A stretch of 64,000 nt of DNA, from the NCBI RefSeq assembly GCF_000484535.1, contig NC_022600.1:4456234-4520233 (forward strand), written 5' to 3'. This document shows, in pieces, positions 39,985 through 49,389 of the stretch. The position numbers and the translations under genes are program-made. This DNA comes from Gloeobacter kilaueensis JS1. Its GTDB lineage: Bacteria > Cyanobacteriota > Cyanobacteriia > Gloeobacterales > Gloeobacteraceae. Position 1 is the first letter of the stretch. Every line of letters starts with the position of its first letter. The notes under the pieces are model-generated. The model was not told the origin of the DNA and did not search any database. It saw nothing but the letters and a program-made list of their open reading frames with translations.

Positions 39985-41151
39985 GTGGACATCACCCGCG
40001 CCGTTCAAAATCTCTACGAGCGCTATCCCTTTCCGCCGGATCCGGTGAGTGCGGCCCCGCCCCCCGGCTGGAACTGGCGGTGGAGCTATAGCTTTGCCCA
40101 CAGCTTTTGTCTGGGCGCTCGGCCAGAGCCACGAGGCGATCTGCGCATTCTCGACGCCGGTTGCGGCACCGGCGTGGGCACCGAGTACCTGGCCTACCTC
40201 AATCCGGAGGCGACCGTGGTAGCGGTCGATCTAAGCGAAGCGTCCCTCGCGATTGCCCGGCGTCGCTGTACCAAATTTGCCAACGTCCAGTTTCAGCAGT
40301 TGAGCCTTACCGACCTCGATCAGCTGCCCGGTCAGTTCGATCTGATCAACTGCGTGGGCGTGCTGCACCACCTGGCCGATCCGACAGCCGGTATTCGGGC
40401 TCTCGCAGCGAAGCTGGCTCCCGGCGGGCTGTTGCACATCTTTGTCTATGGCGAGTTGGGCCGCTGGGAGATCCGGCTGATGCAGGAGGCGATCCGGCTT
40501 CTCGCCCAGCCGGACGATCGACTGGGCGACGGTCTTAAAGTGGGTCGTGCCCTGTTTGAGGCACTGCCCGACAACAACCGCATCAAGCAGGCCGACCAGC
40601 GCTGGATCTTAGAAAATCACAACGACGCCTGCTTCGTCGATATGTACCTGCAGGTCCAGGAAGTGCGCTACACCATCCCAACCCTCTTTGATCTGATTGG
40701 CGCTTCGGGTCTTAAATTTCTGGGCTTCTCCAACCCCGACTTCTGGCAGATCGATCGCCTGGTAGGGCGGGTGCCCTGGCTTGGGGAGCGGGCAGCGAGT
40801 CTGGGTGAGCAGGAGCGCTACCGGCTTATCGAACTGCTCGATCCGGTGGTGGCCCACTACGAATTTTTCTTGGGCAGGCCGCCCCTTGAGCGCACCGTCT
40901 GGAGCGACGCGGCGATCGAGGCCGCGCTCCCCTTTCGCTGCCCTTATATCCATCCCTGGCCCGAAAAGCAGGTGTTCGACCACGAGTTTCGCGTCGTCGA
41001 TCTCACTGACGCCGAATTTGCCTTCTTAGAGCGCTCCGACGGCAGGCTACCGGTTTTCCAGATTCGGGGGGAGGTCAGTCTGGAGCGCATCCGGGAACTG
41101 CTTGGGCACTTTTTGCTGCAGTTGTCCCCCTCAAGTACAATGCGTGCGTAG
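39985..41151 (+). CDS. Class I SAM-dependent methyltransferase
   Basis: A 388-residue protein starting at GTG. The Rossmann SAM site is ILDAGCGTGVGTEYLA (from about residue 54), followed by VVAVDLSEASLAIARRR and FDLINCVGVLHHL. The C-terminal 180 residues form an extra domain of unknown role. It is coupled to the epimerase gene. A rightward phycobilisome gene follows after 68 bases. Confidence 0.85.
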   Translation: MDITRAVQNLYERYPFPPDPVSAAPPPGWNWRWSYSFAHSFCLGARPEPRGDLRILDAGCGTGVGTEYLAYLNPEATVVAVDLSEASLAIARRRCTKFANVQFQQLSLTDLDQLPGQFDLINCVGVLHHLADPTAGIRALAAKLAPGGLLHIFVYGELGRWEIRLMQEAIRLLAQPDDRLGDGLKVGRALFEALPDNNRIKQADQRWILENHNDACFVDMYLQVQEVRYTIPTLFDLIGASGLKFLGFSNPDFWQIDRLVGRVPWLGERAASLGEQERYRLIELLDPVVAHYEFFLGRPPLERTVWSDAAIEAALPFRCPYIHPWPEKQVFDHEFRVVDLTDAEFAFLERSDGRLPVFQIRGEVSLERIRELLGHFLLQLSPSSTMRA

Positions 41152-41219
41152 GTGTCCGTCAGGTGGTCCGGCCTGTCTAGCAACGATACCCGACACCCGC
41201 GAGAGGATAGGAGAACACT

Positions 41220-41705
41220 ATGAGTGTCGTACTGACGACGATTCTCGGAGCCGACGAGCAGTTGCGCTACCCGAGCGTCGGTGAACTCGAACAGATCAAA
41301 AGCTTCATGGAGGATGCACCCGTCCGCCTGCAGATCGCCAAGACCCTGAGCGATGCGAGCGACCGCGTGGTCAAGCAGTCCGGCGACAAACTCTTCCAGC
41401 GCCGACCCGACCTCAATAACCCCGGCGGCAACGCCTACGGCGAGAAGCGCTTAGGTAGCTGCATCCGCGATCTGGGCTGGTACTATCGCCTGATCACCTA
41501 CTCCATCGTGGCCGGCAACAACGAACCGGTCGATCGCATCGGCCTCACCGGCATCTTCGAGATGTACCGGATGCTTGAGGTGCCGATCCCGGCGATGGTC
41601 GAGTCGGTGCGCCTGCTCAAAAAAGAAGCGCTCGATCTATTGAGCCCGACGGAGGCGGAGATCGCCTCGCCTTACTTCGATTACGTGATCAACGCCATGC
41701 AGTAG
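41220..41705 (+). CDS. apcD: Allophycocyanin alpha-family subunit, ApcD-like
   Basis: A 161-residue phycobiliprotein with the chromophore cysteine Cys81 in SCIRDLGWYYRL and the PGGNAYG turn before it. The features RYPS at 16-19 and GWY after the chromophore site favour the allophycocyanin-B alpha subunit (ApcD) over ApcA, but ApcA-type features are mixed in, so the symbol is tentative. ApcD-type subunits sit in the core and act as terminal emitters to the photosystems. A GAGGATAGGAG purine run precedes the ATG. It lies 4 bases before a CpcT-type gene, away from the rest of the core genes. Confidence 0.72.
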   Translation: MSVVLTTILGADEQLRYPSVGELEQIKSFMEDAPVRLQIAKTLSDASDRVVKQSGDKLFQRRPDLNNPGGNAYGEKRLGSCIRDLGWYYRLITYSIVAGNNEPVDRIGLTGIFEMYRMLEVPIPAMVESVRLLKKEALDLLSPTEAEIASPYFDYVINAMQ

Positions 41706-41709
41706 GGCG

Positions 41710-42312
41710 ATGGCGAACAATCTCATCACCCTCACAAGCTGGCTGGCGGGCGATTTTAGCAACCGCGAGCAAGCCTGGGCTGCCCCGGCCTTCTTTGCCC
41801 ATATCCGCCTGTGTATGCGGCCTCTGCCCTGGCACGTCTTTGAAGGCTACGGGCTCTACTCCGAGCAGGCCGACGACTACGACTGGGCCCATCCCTACCG
41901 CGTCGTCGTCCTGCACCTCGTCGAGCAGGCCGATAGCGGCATCATCGAGTGCCGCAACTACGCCCTCAAGGACGTGGCTGCCTACTACGGTGCCTGCCGC
42001 GAACCGGACCGGGCCCGGCTGCACGCCCTCAACCTCGATCAGATGGAAGCGATGCCCGGCTGCACGTTTTTATTCCGGCGCGAGGACGACCACTTTTTAG
42101 GCCGGGTCAAACCCGGCAAGGGCTGCCGGGTGCGCCGGCGGGGCCAGGACACCTACCTCGACGGCGAGGCGAAGGTGAGTGCCGAATACTACGAGAGCAT
42201 CGACCGTGGCCGCGACCTTGAAACCGATGAACAGGTCTGGGGCTCGGTCTCCGGACCCTTCCATTTTGCCAAGCAGGTAGACTTTGCCCACGAGGTCACA
42301 GCATTGCCATGA
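41710..42312 (+). CDS. CpcT/CpeT-family phycobiliprotein lyase
   Basis: A 200-residue protein of the CpcT/CpeT family, which attaches bilins to the C-terminal beta cysteine (about Cys153-155) of phycocyanin or acts as a phycoerythrin chaperone. Seen are WLAGDFSNREQA at the N-terminus, SEQADDYDWAHPYR, the GCTFLFRRE strand and LETDEQVWGS near the end. Because it sits just before cpcBA, a role in phycocyanin beta modification is the best guess. It overlaps the next small gene by four bases. Confidence 0.88.
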   Translation: MANNLITLTSWLAGDFSNREQAWAAPAFFAHIRLCMRPLPWHVFEGYGLYSEQADDYDWAHPYRVVVLHLVEQADSGIIECRNYALKDVAAYYGACREPDRARLHALNLDQMEAMPGCTFLFRREDDHFLGRVKPGKGCRVRRRGQDTYLDGEAKVSAEYYESIDRGRDLETDEQVWGSVSGPFHFAKQVDFAHEVTALP

Positions 42313-42515
42313 GCACCGAACTCCAGCGCCTCGAAGTTTTTCGCCGCCTGCCGCTCGGTGCCCAGCGCACCTTTATCGCCGCCACCCGCGCCAGCGAGTA
42401 CCTGGCCGCCGATACCGGTTATCTGGAGTCCCTCGAGCAGGTACACCGCGAGTGCCTGGCCGCTGCTACCCCCGAACAACTCGCCCGCTACCGCCAGCCC
42501 GGTATCGAGCTTTAG
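42309..42515 (+). CDS. Small hypothetical protein in phycobilisome cluster
   Basis: A 68-residue, mostly helical protein (ELQRLEVFRRLPLGAQRTFIAATRASEYL) that I do not recognise. Its ATG overlaps the CpcT-type gene stop in ATGA form, so it is very likely translated. No cysteine, signal or membrane segment is present. It could be a small partner of the lyase or of the ApcD-like subunit. Confidence 0.6.
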   Translation: MSTELQRLEVFRRLPLGAQRTFIAATRASEYLAADTGYLESLEQVHRECLAAATPEQLARYRQPGIEL

Positions 42516-42818
42516 GTAACAACTGTGTTTCGCCAATACCGCCAGGAGATTAACATTATTTAATGAATCATCAAAGTGCTTCTGTGTTAGAAAAAACAGG
42601 GAAGATTCTTTGCTGGCTGGCTTTCAGCCGTTTGCTCAGGAATAATCGTTAAAGGCAGGTAACAAAACGCCACTTGTCTTCATCGTCATCCACAGTGCGA
42701 ACGGTTTATACTGCAGGTCTTGACTGCATATACCGATGACAGCTGCCCAGAGAGTTTTCTCGAGTTAAGAAGCTGTTTCGCTCGCAAGTCACATTCGATT
42801 GTGTAAGGAGAGCATGTA
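42516..42818 (+). promoter_or_regulatory. Leader and promoter region of cpcBA
   Basis: About 300 bases without a gene precede cpcB. A TATACT box at 42708-42713 with TCGTCA 18 bases upstream is a possible promoter and would leave a leader of about 100 bases. The leader ends with GTAAGGAG eight bases before the ATG, a strong ribosome site. The assignment of boxes is by eye only. Confidence 0.35.
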
Positions 42819-43337
42819 ATGCAAGACGCATTCACCAGAACCATTGTTGCGGCGGATCTGCGCGGATCCTTTCTGAACGAGCAGGAGCTGGCTCAGCTGA
42901 CCAACCTGATTAAGGAAAGCAACAAGCGCCTCGATGCCGTCAACACCATCACCAGCTACGCAGCCGACATCATTTCTGAGGCTGGCCACAAGCTGTTCGC
43001 CGAGCAGACCGACCTGATTCGTCCGGGTGGCAACGCCTACCCCAACCGCCGCATGGCCGCCTGCCTGCGCGACATGGAAATCATTCTGCGCTATATCTCC
43101 TACGCCCTGCTTGCAGGCGATGCCAGCGTGCTCGAAGATCGTTGCCTCAACGGTCTTAAAGAAACCTACGTCGCTCTTGGCACGCCGACCCGCTCGGTGT
43201 CCCGCGCCGTGCAGCTGATGAAGGAATCGGCGGTCAACAAGATTACCAACATCCCCGGCGTCACCCGCGGCGATTGCTCCGCCCTTGTCAACGAAGCTGC
43301 GACCTACTTTGACAAGGCCGCATCCTCCATCGCCTAA
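42819..43337 (+). CDS. cpcB: C-phycocyanin beta subunit
   Basis: A 172-residue phycobiliprotein with chromophore cysteines Cys82 (AACLRDMEI) and Cys153 (GDCSALV), Cys109 as in other CpcB, and the Asn72 methylation site in PGGNAY. Some positions ([16 protein letters not shown]) are closer to phycoerythrin beta, but the absence of a Cys at the beta-50/61 positions marks it as phycocyanin. It binds two bilins and forms hexamers with CpcA in the rods. Confidence 0.95.
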   Translation: MQDAFTRTIVAADLRGSFLNEQELAQLTNLIKESNKRLDAVNTITSYAADIISEAGHKLFAEQTDLIRPGGNAYPNRRMAACLRDMEIILRYISYALLAGDASVLEDRCLNGLKETYVALGTPTRSVSRAVQLMKESAVNKITNIPGVTRGDCSALVNEAATYFDKAASSIA

Positions 43338-43360
43338 CTTCATCAGGGAGAGCCAACATC

Positions 43361-43849
43361 ATGAAAACCGTCATTACCGAAGTCATTGCCTCGGCTGATA
43401 GCCAGGGCCGTTTCCTCAACAACACCGAGCTGCAGGCCGCCAATGGCCGTTTCCAGCGCGCCACCGCGTCCCTGGAAGCCGCCCGCGCCCTCACCTCGAA
43501 CGCCGACTCGCTCATCAAGGGTGCCGTCCAGGAAGTCTATAACAAGTTCCCCTACCTGACCCAGCCGGGCCAGATGGGCTATGGCGACACCAACCAGGCC
43601 AAGTGCGCCCGCGACATCAGCCACTACCTGCGCTTCATCACCTACAGCCTGGTTGCCGGTGGCACCGGCCCGCTCGACGATTACATCGTCGCCGGTCTGC
43701 GCGAGGTCAACCGTGCCTTCAACCTCTCGCCCAGCTGGTACATCGAGGCGCTCAAGTACATCAAGGGCCGCGTCAGCAGCCTGCTCTCCGGTCAGCCCCT
43801 GACCGAGGCCAACGCCTACATCGATTACGTGATCAACGCCCTCAGCTAG
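43361..43849 (+). CDS. cpcA: C-phycocyanin alpha subunit
   Basis: A 162-residue phycobiliprotein starting [18 protein letters not shown]. The single bilin cysteine is Cys82 in [12 protein letters not shown], the position called alpha-84. GGTGPLD and the C-terminal [10 protein letters not shown] are typical of CpcA. It starts 23 bases after cpcB, with GGGAG ahead of the ATG. A strong terminator follows its stop. Confidence 0.97.
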   Translation: MKTVITEVIASADSQGRFLNNTELQAANGRFQRATASLEAARALTSNADSLIKGAVQEVYNKFPYLTQPGQMGYGDTNQAKCARDISHYLRFITYSLVAGGTGPLDDYIVAGLREVNRAFNLSPSWYIEALKYIKGRVSSLLSGQPLTEANAYIDYVINALS

Positions 43850-43873
43850 TCTGAACTGGTCGCGCAAGTGGTG

Positions 43874-43909
43874 AACCGGCCCCAGGCAGACATGCGTGGG
43901 GCCGGTTTT
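43874..43909 (+). terminator. Rho-independent terminator after cpcA
   Basis: The ten-base arms AACCGGCCCC (43874-43883) and GGGGCCGGTT (43898-43907) pair perfectly around a 14-base loop and run straight into TTTC. This lies 25 bases after the cpcA stop. It should limit read-through from cpcBA into cpeR. Confidence 0.8.
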
Positions 43910-44003
43910 CGACTGTAGACCGCTTCTGTCGTTCGTGAGTGCTTGCCAAGAGGAGTGCCTGCTTGCGCTCATTTGTTTGTTTGACTGGAACAAGGCAAGG
44001 AAG

Positions 44004-44318
44004 ATGCTGCCACCGCAAGCTTGCAAAAAGATGCAAAGCTGGATCCGCAGTCGGCACCTGATTTGTTCGGGCAACTTCTTCGTTCTCGAGACGCTAGGCT
44101 ACTCGACGGTCGAGCGCTTCGGCGAATGCGTCGCGAGCGTTGGTGGTACGCTCATCGCCGTCGATCCGGTAGACAAGATCTGGATGGGCAACCATCGCCA
44201 GGTGATTCTTTATCGGGCCCGCGCCAGTCTCAACACCCAGTTTCTCCACGATCTCAAGCAGTACTGGGTCAAGTACGGCAGCCTTTATACCCGCTTTGAC
44301 GAGCGCTGCGTGTTCTAG
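44004..44318 (+). CDS. cpeR: CpeR-like phycoerythrin operon activator
   Basis: A 104-residue protein beginning MLPPQACKKMQSWIRS and containing GNFFVLETLGYSTVERF and GNHRQVILYRA, then YGSLYTRFDERC. This matches the CpeR family, which activates phycoerythrin genes in green light in chromatically responding cyanobacteria. I chose the ATG at 44004, although the frame is open from 43896, because the family starts at this MLPP. It is downstream of the cpcA terminator and its last four bases overlap the cpeZ-like gene on the opposite strand. Confidence 0.82.
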   Translation: MLPPQACKKMQSWIRSRHLICSGNFFVLETLGYSTVERFGECVASVGGTLIAVDPVDKIWMGNHRQVILYRARASLNTQFLHDLKQYWVKYGSLYTRFDERCVF

Positions 44319-44914
44319 CGCCAGGGGGTGCTCCGCAAGCGCTCCAGAGCGTGGGCGATCGATTCGCGAATGTAGGGGTCGGTGTCCGGCTGGTCTTCGA
44401 GAGTGACGAGCGCTGCTGTGGCCCGCTGATCGCCGATCGAGGCGAGAGCGCCGATGGCGGCCATGCTCAGCAGAATATCCTCGCTCGTAATGGCCGCCAT
44501 CAAAAGCTCGACGGCGGGCGCTCCGACGGTGCTGAGGGCTCCGACAGCCGCCAGCCGCACCCCAGGGTCCGGATCCTTGAGAGCCGCCTGCAGGGCACTT
44601 AAGCCCGCCTCCAAGAAGGGCTCCTCCGAAAAATTGAGGGCAAGGGCGGCGAGGGCGCTGGCACAGGCTGTCCGCACCGCTGCTGTGGGATGGTTGCGCA
44701 GTTGGGCAGCTAGAGCCGGTACGGCGGGTGATCCGACCAGAGCGAGGGTCTGGGCAGCGGTGCGCCGGTAGTCGCTGTCTTCGCTGGTTGTGACGAGCGC
44801 GATCAGCGCGTCGATCGTCTGCTCGTCGGCGGTCTCGGCAATCTCGCGCATCGCCTTTTCGCGCAGGTGCGGGTTTTTGTGCCGGAGGTAGGGGTACTGC
44901 TCGTCGAGGGTCAT
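44315..44914 (-). CDS. cpeZ: CpeZ-like HEAT-repeat protein (bilin lyase or chaperone)
   Basis: A 199-residue protein built of HEAT/PBS-lyase repeats (for example VRLAAVGALSTVGAPAVELL, then ILLSMAAIGALASIGD). Its size and position directly after cpeY match CpeZ, the partner that helps CpeY attach phycoerythrobilin to alpha phycoerythrin. The start at 44914 is 10 bases after the cpeY stop; the open frame further upstream is inside cpeY. Its 3' end overlaps that of cpeR. Confidence 0.82.
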   Translation of the reverse strand: MTLDEQYPYLRHKNPHLREKAMREIAETADEQTIDALIALVTTSEDSDYRRTAAQTLALVGSPAVPALAAQLRNHPTAAVRTACASALAALALNFSEEPFLEAGLSALQAALKDPDPGVRLAAVGALSTVGAPAVELLMAAITSEDILLSMAAIGALASIGDQRATAALVTLEDQPDTDPYIRESIAHALERLRSTPWR

Positions 44915-44924
44915 GCTCGTAGCC

Positions 44925-46211
44925 TCAATGGGTGAGGGCGGCCTGGGCAAGGCGGCTGGCCCGCGTGCGGATGAGCCAGTCCTCATCGTCTTTGAGAACC
45001 TCACAGCCTGAAAGATCGCCCAACTGGGTGAGGGCGAGCAGGCAGCTATATTTGAGTTCCCAGATGGGCAGGCCCAGACAGCTCTTGAGTTCGGCGACCG
45101 CACGCGGATCGCCTAGTTGAGCCAGAGCAATGGCGGCGGCGGAGCGGGACTTCATAAACTGGGGCCGCCGGTCCTGCAGGGCAGAGACGATTAGATCGTA
45201 GGACGGGGTGTGGCGCAACCAGCCCAATAGTTTGACGATGTGGTAGTGGGCACCGTAGTCGTTGTGACCAGCTGCTTCGTAAGTGGCAAGCAACGCCTTC
45301 GCCGCGTCCGGGTACTGCTCGATAATCGTCTGGGTGGCCAGGTAGCAGCGCCCAAAGTCGGTGCCATACAGTTCGCTCAGCAAAAATTCGAGCACCGGCG
45401 TCTGATCGTAGCGGTGGACCAGTTTGAGGCCAGCGGGGTGGTCCTTGAGGGTGCGATCGAGGCTGGGTTCGACCGCATCGAAGAAAATTGCCCCCGACGG
45501 CACGCCTCGATCGGCCAGATGACGGATCGCCCTGAGGCGAAAGACGACCGAGACCGGGCAGGCCGCAATTTCGCTCATCGCCGGATAGTACTCGACATCC
45601 ATCAGATCCTGGAGCACGCCCCGGCGGGCATTGACGTTCGGATGCTGCAGATAGTCCATCAGGGCCGCTGCCCGGCTTTGATCGCCGGTGAGCTTGCTTG
45701 CCGCCGTGATCGCGGCGCTCGCGATCGGGGGCTCCGAAGACTGCTCGAAGGCGACGATCCGTTCGAGGGCCGGCTGGTAGTTTAATTTGGCGAGCACCTG
45801 GATAATCGTGCGGTAGCTCTGGGCTGGTCTTGTGAGCACACTGGCAATCGCTTCGAGAATTGCCGGGTCGGTGGTGCCAATCTCACCGATTGCCCAGACG
45901 GCATTCTCGACGGTGTAGCTGTCCTCTTCGCTCAGGCAGGCGCGAATATAAGGCAGCGCCCGCTCGGCTTTGAGCCGCCCCAGCGTCTCGATCGCCTTGC
46001 GGCGGGCAATGCGATGGTCGAGGGCCGGATTGGTATCTTCGATCGCCGCGATCAGGGCGCTGATCGAGCGGTCCGTCGGAAAATTGACCAGATGGGCGGC
46101 TGCGATGTAGCGGTCGGAGGTGTCCTCCATCTGCTCCAGCGGCATCGTCAAAAACGCAATCGCCTGCTCCTCGCCCAGCCCAGGAAAGATATTTGAAAAG
46201 CGGTTCTCCAT
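44925..46211 (-). CDS. cpeY: CpeY-like phycoerythrobilin lyase
   Basis: A 428-residue HEAT-repeat protein with the CpeY-type segment SDRYIAAAHLVNFPTDRS, then HRIARRKAIETLGRLKA and SYTVENAVWAIGEIGT. CpeY-type lyases attach phycoerythrobilin to alpha Cys82 of phycoerythrin. It follows cpeA on the same strand after a strong hairpin, so its expression relative to cpeBA is probably set by partial termination. The start at 46211 gives the family N-terminus; earlier in-frame Met codons fall in the hairpin. Confidence 0.87.
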   Translation of the reverse strand: MENRFSNIFPGLGEEQAIAFLTMPLEQMEDTSDRYIAAAHLVNFPTDRSISALIAAIEDTNPALDHRIARRKAIETLGRLKAERALPYIRACLSEEDSYTVENAVWAIGEIGTTDPAILEAIASVLTRPAQSYRTIIQVLAKLNYQPALERIVAFEQSSEPPIASAAITAASKLTGDQSRAAALMDYLQHPNVNARRGVLQDLMDVEYYPAMSEIAACPVSVVFRLRAIRHLADRGVPSGAIFFDAVEPSLDRTLKDHPAGLKLVHRYDQTPVLEFLLSELYGTDFGRCYLATQTIIEQYPDAAKALLATYEAAGHNDYGAHYHIVKLLGWLRHTPSYDLIVSALQDRRPQFMKSRSAAAIALAQLGDPRAVAELKSCLGLPIWELKYSCLLALTQLGDLSGCEVLKDDEDWLIRTRASRLAQAALTH

Positions 46212-46232
46212 TGCTCTGCCCACCGAAATAAC

Positions 46233-46292
46233 CGTAAAAAGCTCCCGAAGCATTCCCTTGCTTAACAAAAGCAAGGTCGCAGCGGGAGCTTT
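46233..46292 (-). terminator. Nested hairpin terminator between cpeA and cpeY
   Basis: Outer arms AAAGCTCCCG (46238-46247) and CGGGAGCTTT (46283-46292) enclose an inner hairpin with arms CCTTGCTT (46256-46263) and AAGCAAGG (46269-46276). On the minus strand the structure ends in a run of five T. This is a strong terminator or attenuator after cpeBA, 20 to 80 bases before cpeY. Confidence 0.8.
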
Positions 46293-46319
46293 CTCACTGT
46301 ATCAAAGCGACAGCGCCAA

Positions 46320-46829
<510 letters not shown>

Positions 46830-46907
46830 CTAAGACGAAAATGGCAGAATGAATGACCCTGACCCTGCCACAATGGCAGGTTCCGGTTCACAACGAGGGC
46901 GAGCGGA

Positions 46908-47654
<747 letters not shown>

Positions 47655-48239
47655 ATGGACGCAATGGAATTTTTCCGGCGCAGCGCTGGCCGCTGGCAGT
47701 CGCAGCGCACGACGCACCATCTCGCCTTTCGTCGCTCGGAGGCGGGAGAGTCGGAGATTGCGGTGGACACGCTGAGGGCCGATGCGCCCCAGGTCGTCGA
47801 ACTATGCAAGCTGCACGGGATCGATCCGGCGGGAGCGGCGGGGGCGACGCTGGTGAGCTGGCAGGGCCGCATGGGCTGGGACCGCGAAGAAGAAAACCAC
47901 AGTGGTGCAACAGTGATGGTGCTGGTTCCCGACGATGCGGGCGGGCGGACGGGGCAACTGTTGCGGGAGCGCGGCTACGCCGAGGTGGCACCGGTGGTCG
48001 GGCGCTATTTTATGGACGACGAGGACGGCCTCAATTTGATCACCGAGTACGAGACGATGAGTGTGGTCGAGCGCTTCTGGTTCATCACCCCCGATCTGCG
48101 CCTCAGGGCCAGTACCCTCAAGCGCTTCGGCGGCTTCAGCACTGCCACTTATTGCACCGAGACGCGATTGACGGACGAGGCTGAGCAGGCAGCCGATGCG
48201 TCACCAATCAGGCAGCCCGTCTCCTTGTGGAGCTGGTAG
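47655..48239 (+). CDS. CpcS/CpeS-family phycobiliprotein lyase (copy 1)
   Basis: A 194-residue lipocalin-like lyase with the family N-terminus EFFRRSAGRWQSQRTTHH and ITEYETMSVVERFWFITPDLRLR. CpcS/CpeS proteins attach phycocyanobilin or phycoerythrobilin to the Cys82-type site of beta subunits. It is next to cpeBA and first in a three-gene rightward set, which suggests beta phycoerythrin as a target. Confidence 0.9.
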   Translation: MDAMEFFRRSAGRWQSQRTTHHLAFRRSEAGESEIAVDTLRADAPQVVELCKLHGIDPAGAAGATLVSWQGRMGWDREEENHSGATVMVLVPDDAGGRTGQLLRERGYAEVAPVVGRYFMDDEDGLNLITEYETMSVVERFWFITPDLRLRASTLKRFGGFSTATYCTETRLTDEAEQAADASPIRQPVSLWSW

Positions 48240-48252
48240 ACAGGATTTTGCC

Positions 48253-48804
48253 GTGGACGTCAGGACGATCGAGCAATTTCTTGAACTGTCGATTGGCCGC
48301 TGGCGCTCGCAGCGCAGCGGTCACCATCTCGCCTTCGGCCACTTCGAGGAGGTGCGCTCGACCATCGACATCACCGCCCTGGCGGGGGACGATCCGGCGG
48401 TAATCGAGCTGTGCCACCAGCACGATGTCGCTGCCGGGGCAATCTCGCATCCGTTTGCGATGCACTGGCAGGGCGAGTCCGATTGGGACGAGAACGCTGC
48501 CTTCGAGGGCAGCAATGTGCTGGTGCCGGTTCCGGATCTGGCCGATCCGAAGGCCGGACGCCTGCTGCGCGACAAAGGCTATGCCGAGACGGTCGCGGCT
48601 GTCGGGCGCTACGCCCTCCAGCCGGACGGCACATTCTTGCTGATCACCGAGTACGACCGGGCCAGCGCTGAGGAGCGCATCTGGTTTGCCACACCCAACC
48701 TCCGCTTTCGGGTCTCGCTCATCAAGACCCGCGACGGCAACGGCGTGATGACCGCTTCTTTTTCTTCTGAAATCCGTTCCCTTCCCAGCCATGAGCAAAA
48801 GTGA
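48253..48804 (+). CDS. CpcS/CpeS-family phycobiliprotein lyase (copy 2)
   Basis: A 183-residue paralogue of the preceding gene, sharing GRWRSQRSGHH, LLRDKGYAETVAAVGRYAL and ITEYDRASAEERIWFATPNLRFR. The start is GTG at 48253, 13 bases after the upstream stop. A second lyase next to the first could form a CpcS/CpcU-type heterodimer. It overlaps the next gene by 14 bases. Confidence 0.87.
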   Translation: MDVRTIEQFLELSIGRWRSQRSGHHLAFGHFEEVRSTIDITALAGDDPAVIELCHQHDVAAGAISHPFAMHWQGESDWDENAAFEGSNVLVPVPDLADPKAGRLLRDKGYAETVAAVGRYALQPDGTFLLITEYDRASAEERIWFATPNLRFRVSLIKTRDGNGVMTASFSSEIRSLPSHEQK

Positions 48805-49387
48805 CCTGCTCCTTCTGGCCCACTGGATGGCGGGGGACTTCAGCAACCGCGATCAGGCTCTCGCCCAGCCCCAACTTTTTGCCCACATTCATATCTACTT
48901 CCGGCCTCTGCCCTCTGCTTTTTTCGGCACACCGGGCTTTTACTCCGAGCAGGTCTACGACTACGACCTGTGGAACCCCTATCGCCAGGGTGTCCACCGG
49001 CTGGTCGATCTGGGCGACAGTATCGTTGTTGAAAACTACGGTCTCAAGGAAGCCGCCCTCTACGCCGGGGCGGGCCACGACCGCGACATCCTGCTCACCA
49101 TTCCCCGAGATGGCCTGGAGCGCCGCCCCGGCTGCGCGATGGTCTTTCGCCGCGAGGGTGAGCACTTTTTGGGCAGCGTCGAACCTGGCAACCGCTGCTT
49201 GATCCAGCGCAATGGCCGTCAGACCTACCTGGTGAGCGAAGTAGAACTGAGCGAGACCACCTGGGAAAGCCTCGATCGGGGCATGGACATCGATACCGAC
49301 GAGCAGGTCTGGGGTTCAAAGGCGGGTCCGCTTGTATTTAAGAAGCACCAGAGCTTTGCCGCAGAAGTCCAGGCCGATGGCGTCTGA
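48791..49387 (+). CDS. CpcT/CpeT-family phycobiliprotein lyase or chaperone
   Basis: A 198-residue protein of the CpcT/CpeT family with HWMAGDFSNRDQA, SEQVYDYDLWNPYRQG, RRPGCAMVFRRE and DTDEQVWGS. It is clearly related to the protein at 41710-42312. Its position beside cpeBA and two CpcS-type genes points to CpeT, the protein that assists beta phycoerythrin, but the pairing is inference. Its 3' end faces the phycobiliprotein-like gene at 2 bases. Confidence 0.88.
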   Translation: MSKSDLLLLAHWMAGDFSNRDQALAQPQLFAHIHIYFRPLPSAFFGTPGFYSEQVYDYDLWNPYRQGVHRLVDLGDSIVVENYGLKEAALYAGAGHDRDILLTIPRDGLERRPGCAMVFRREGEHFLGSVEPGNRCLIQRNGRQTYLVSEVELSETTWESLDRGMDIDTDEQVWGSKAGPLVFKKHQSFAAEVQADGV

Positions 49388-49389
49388 AA

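Noticed and set aside
43896-44003. Longer start for cpeR
   Set aside because: The extra residues run through the cpcA terminator and do not belong to the CpeR family.
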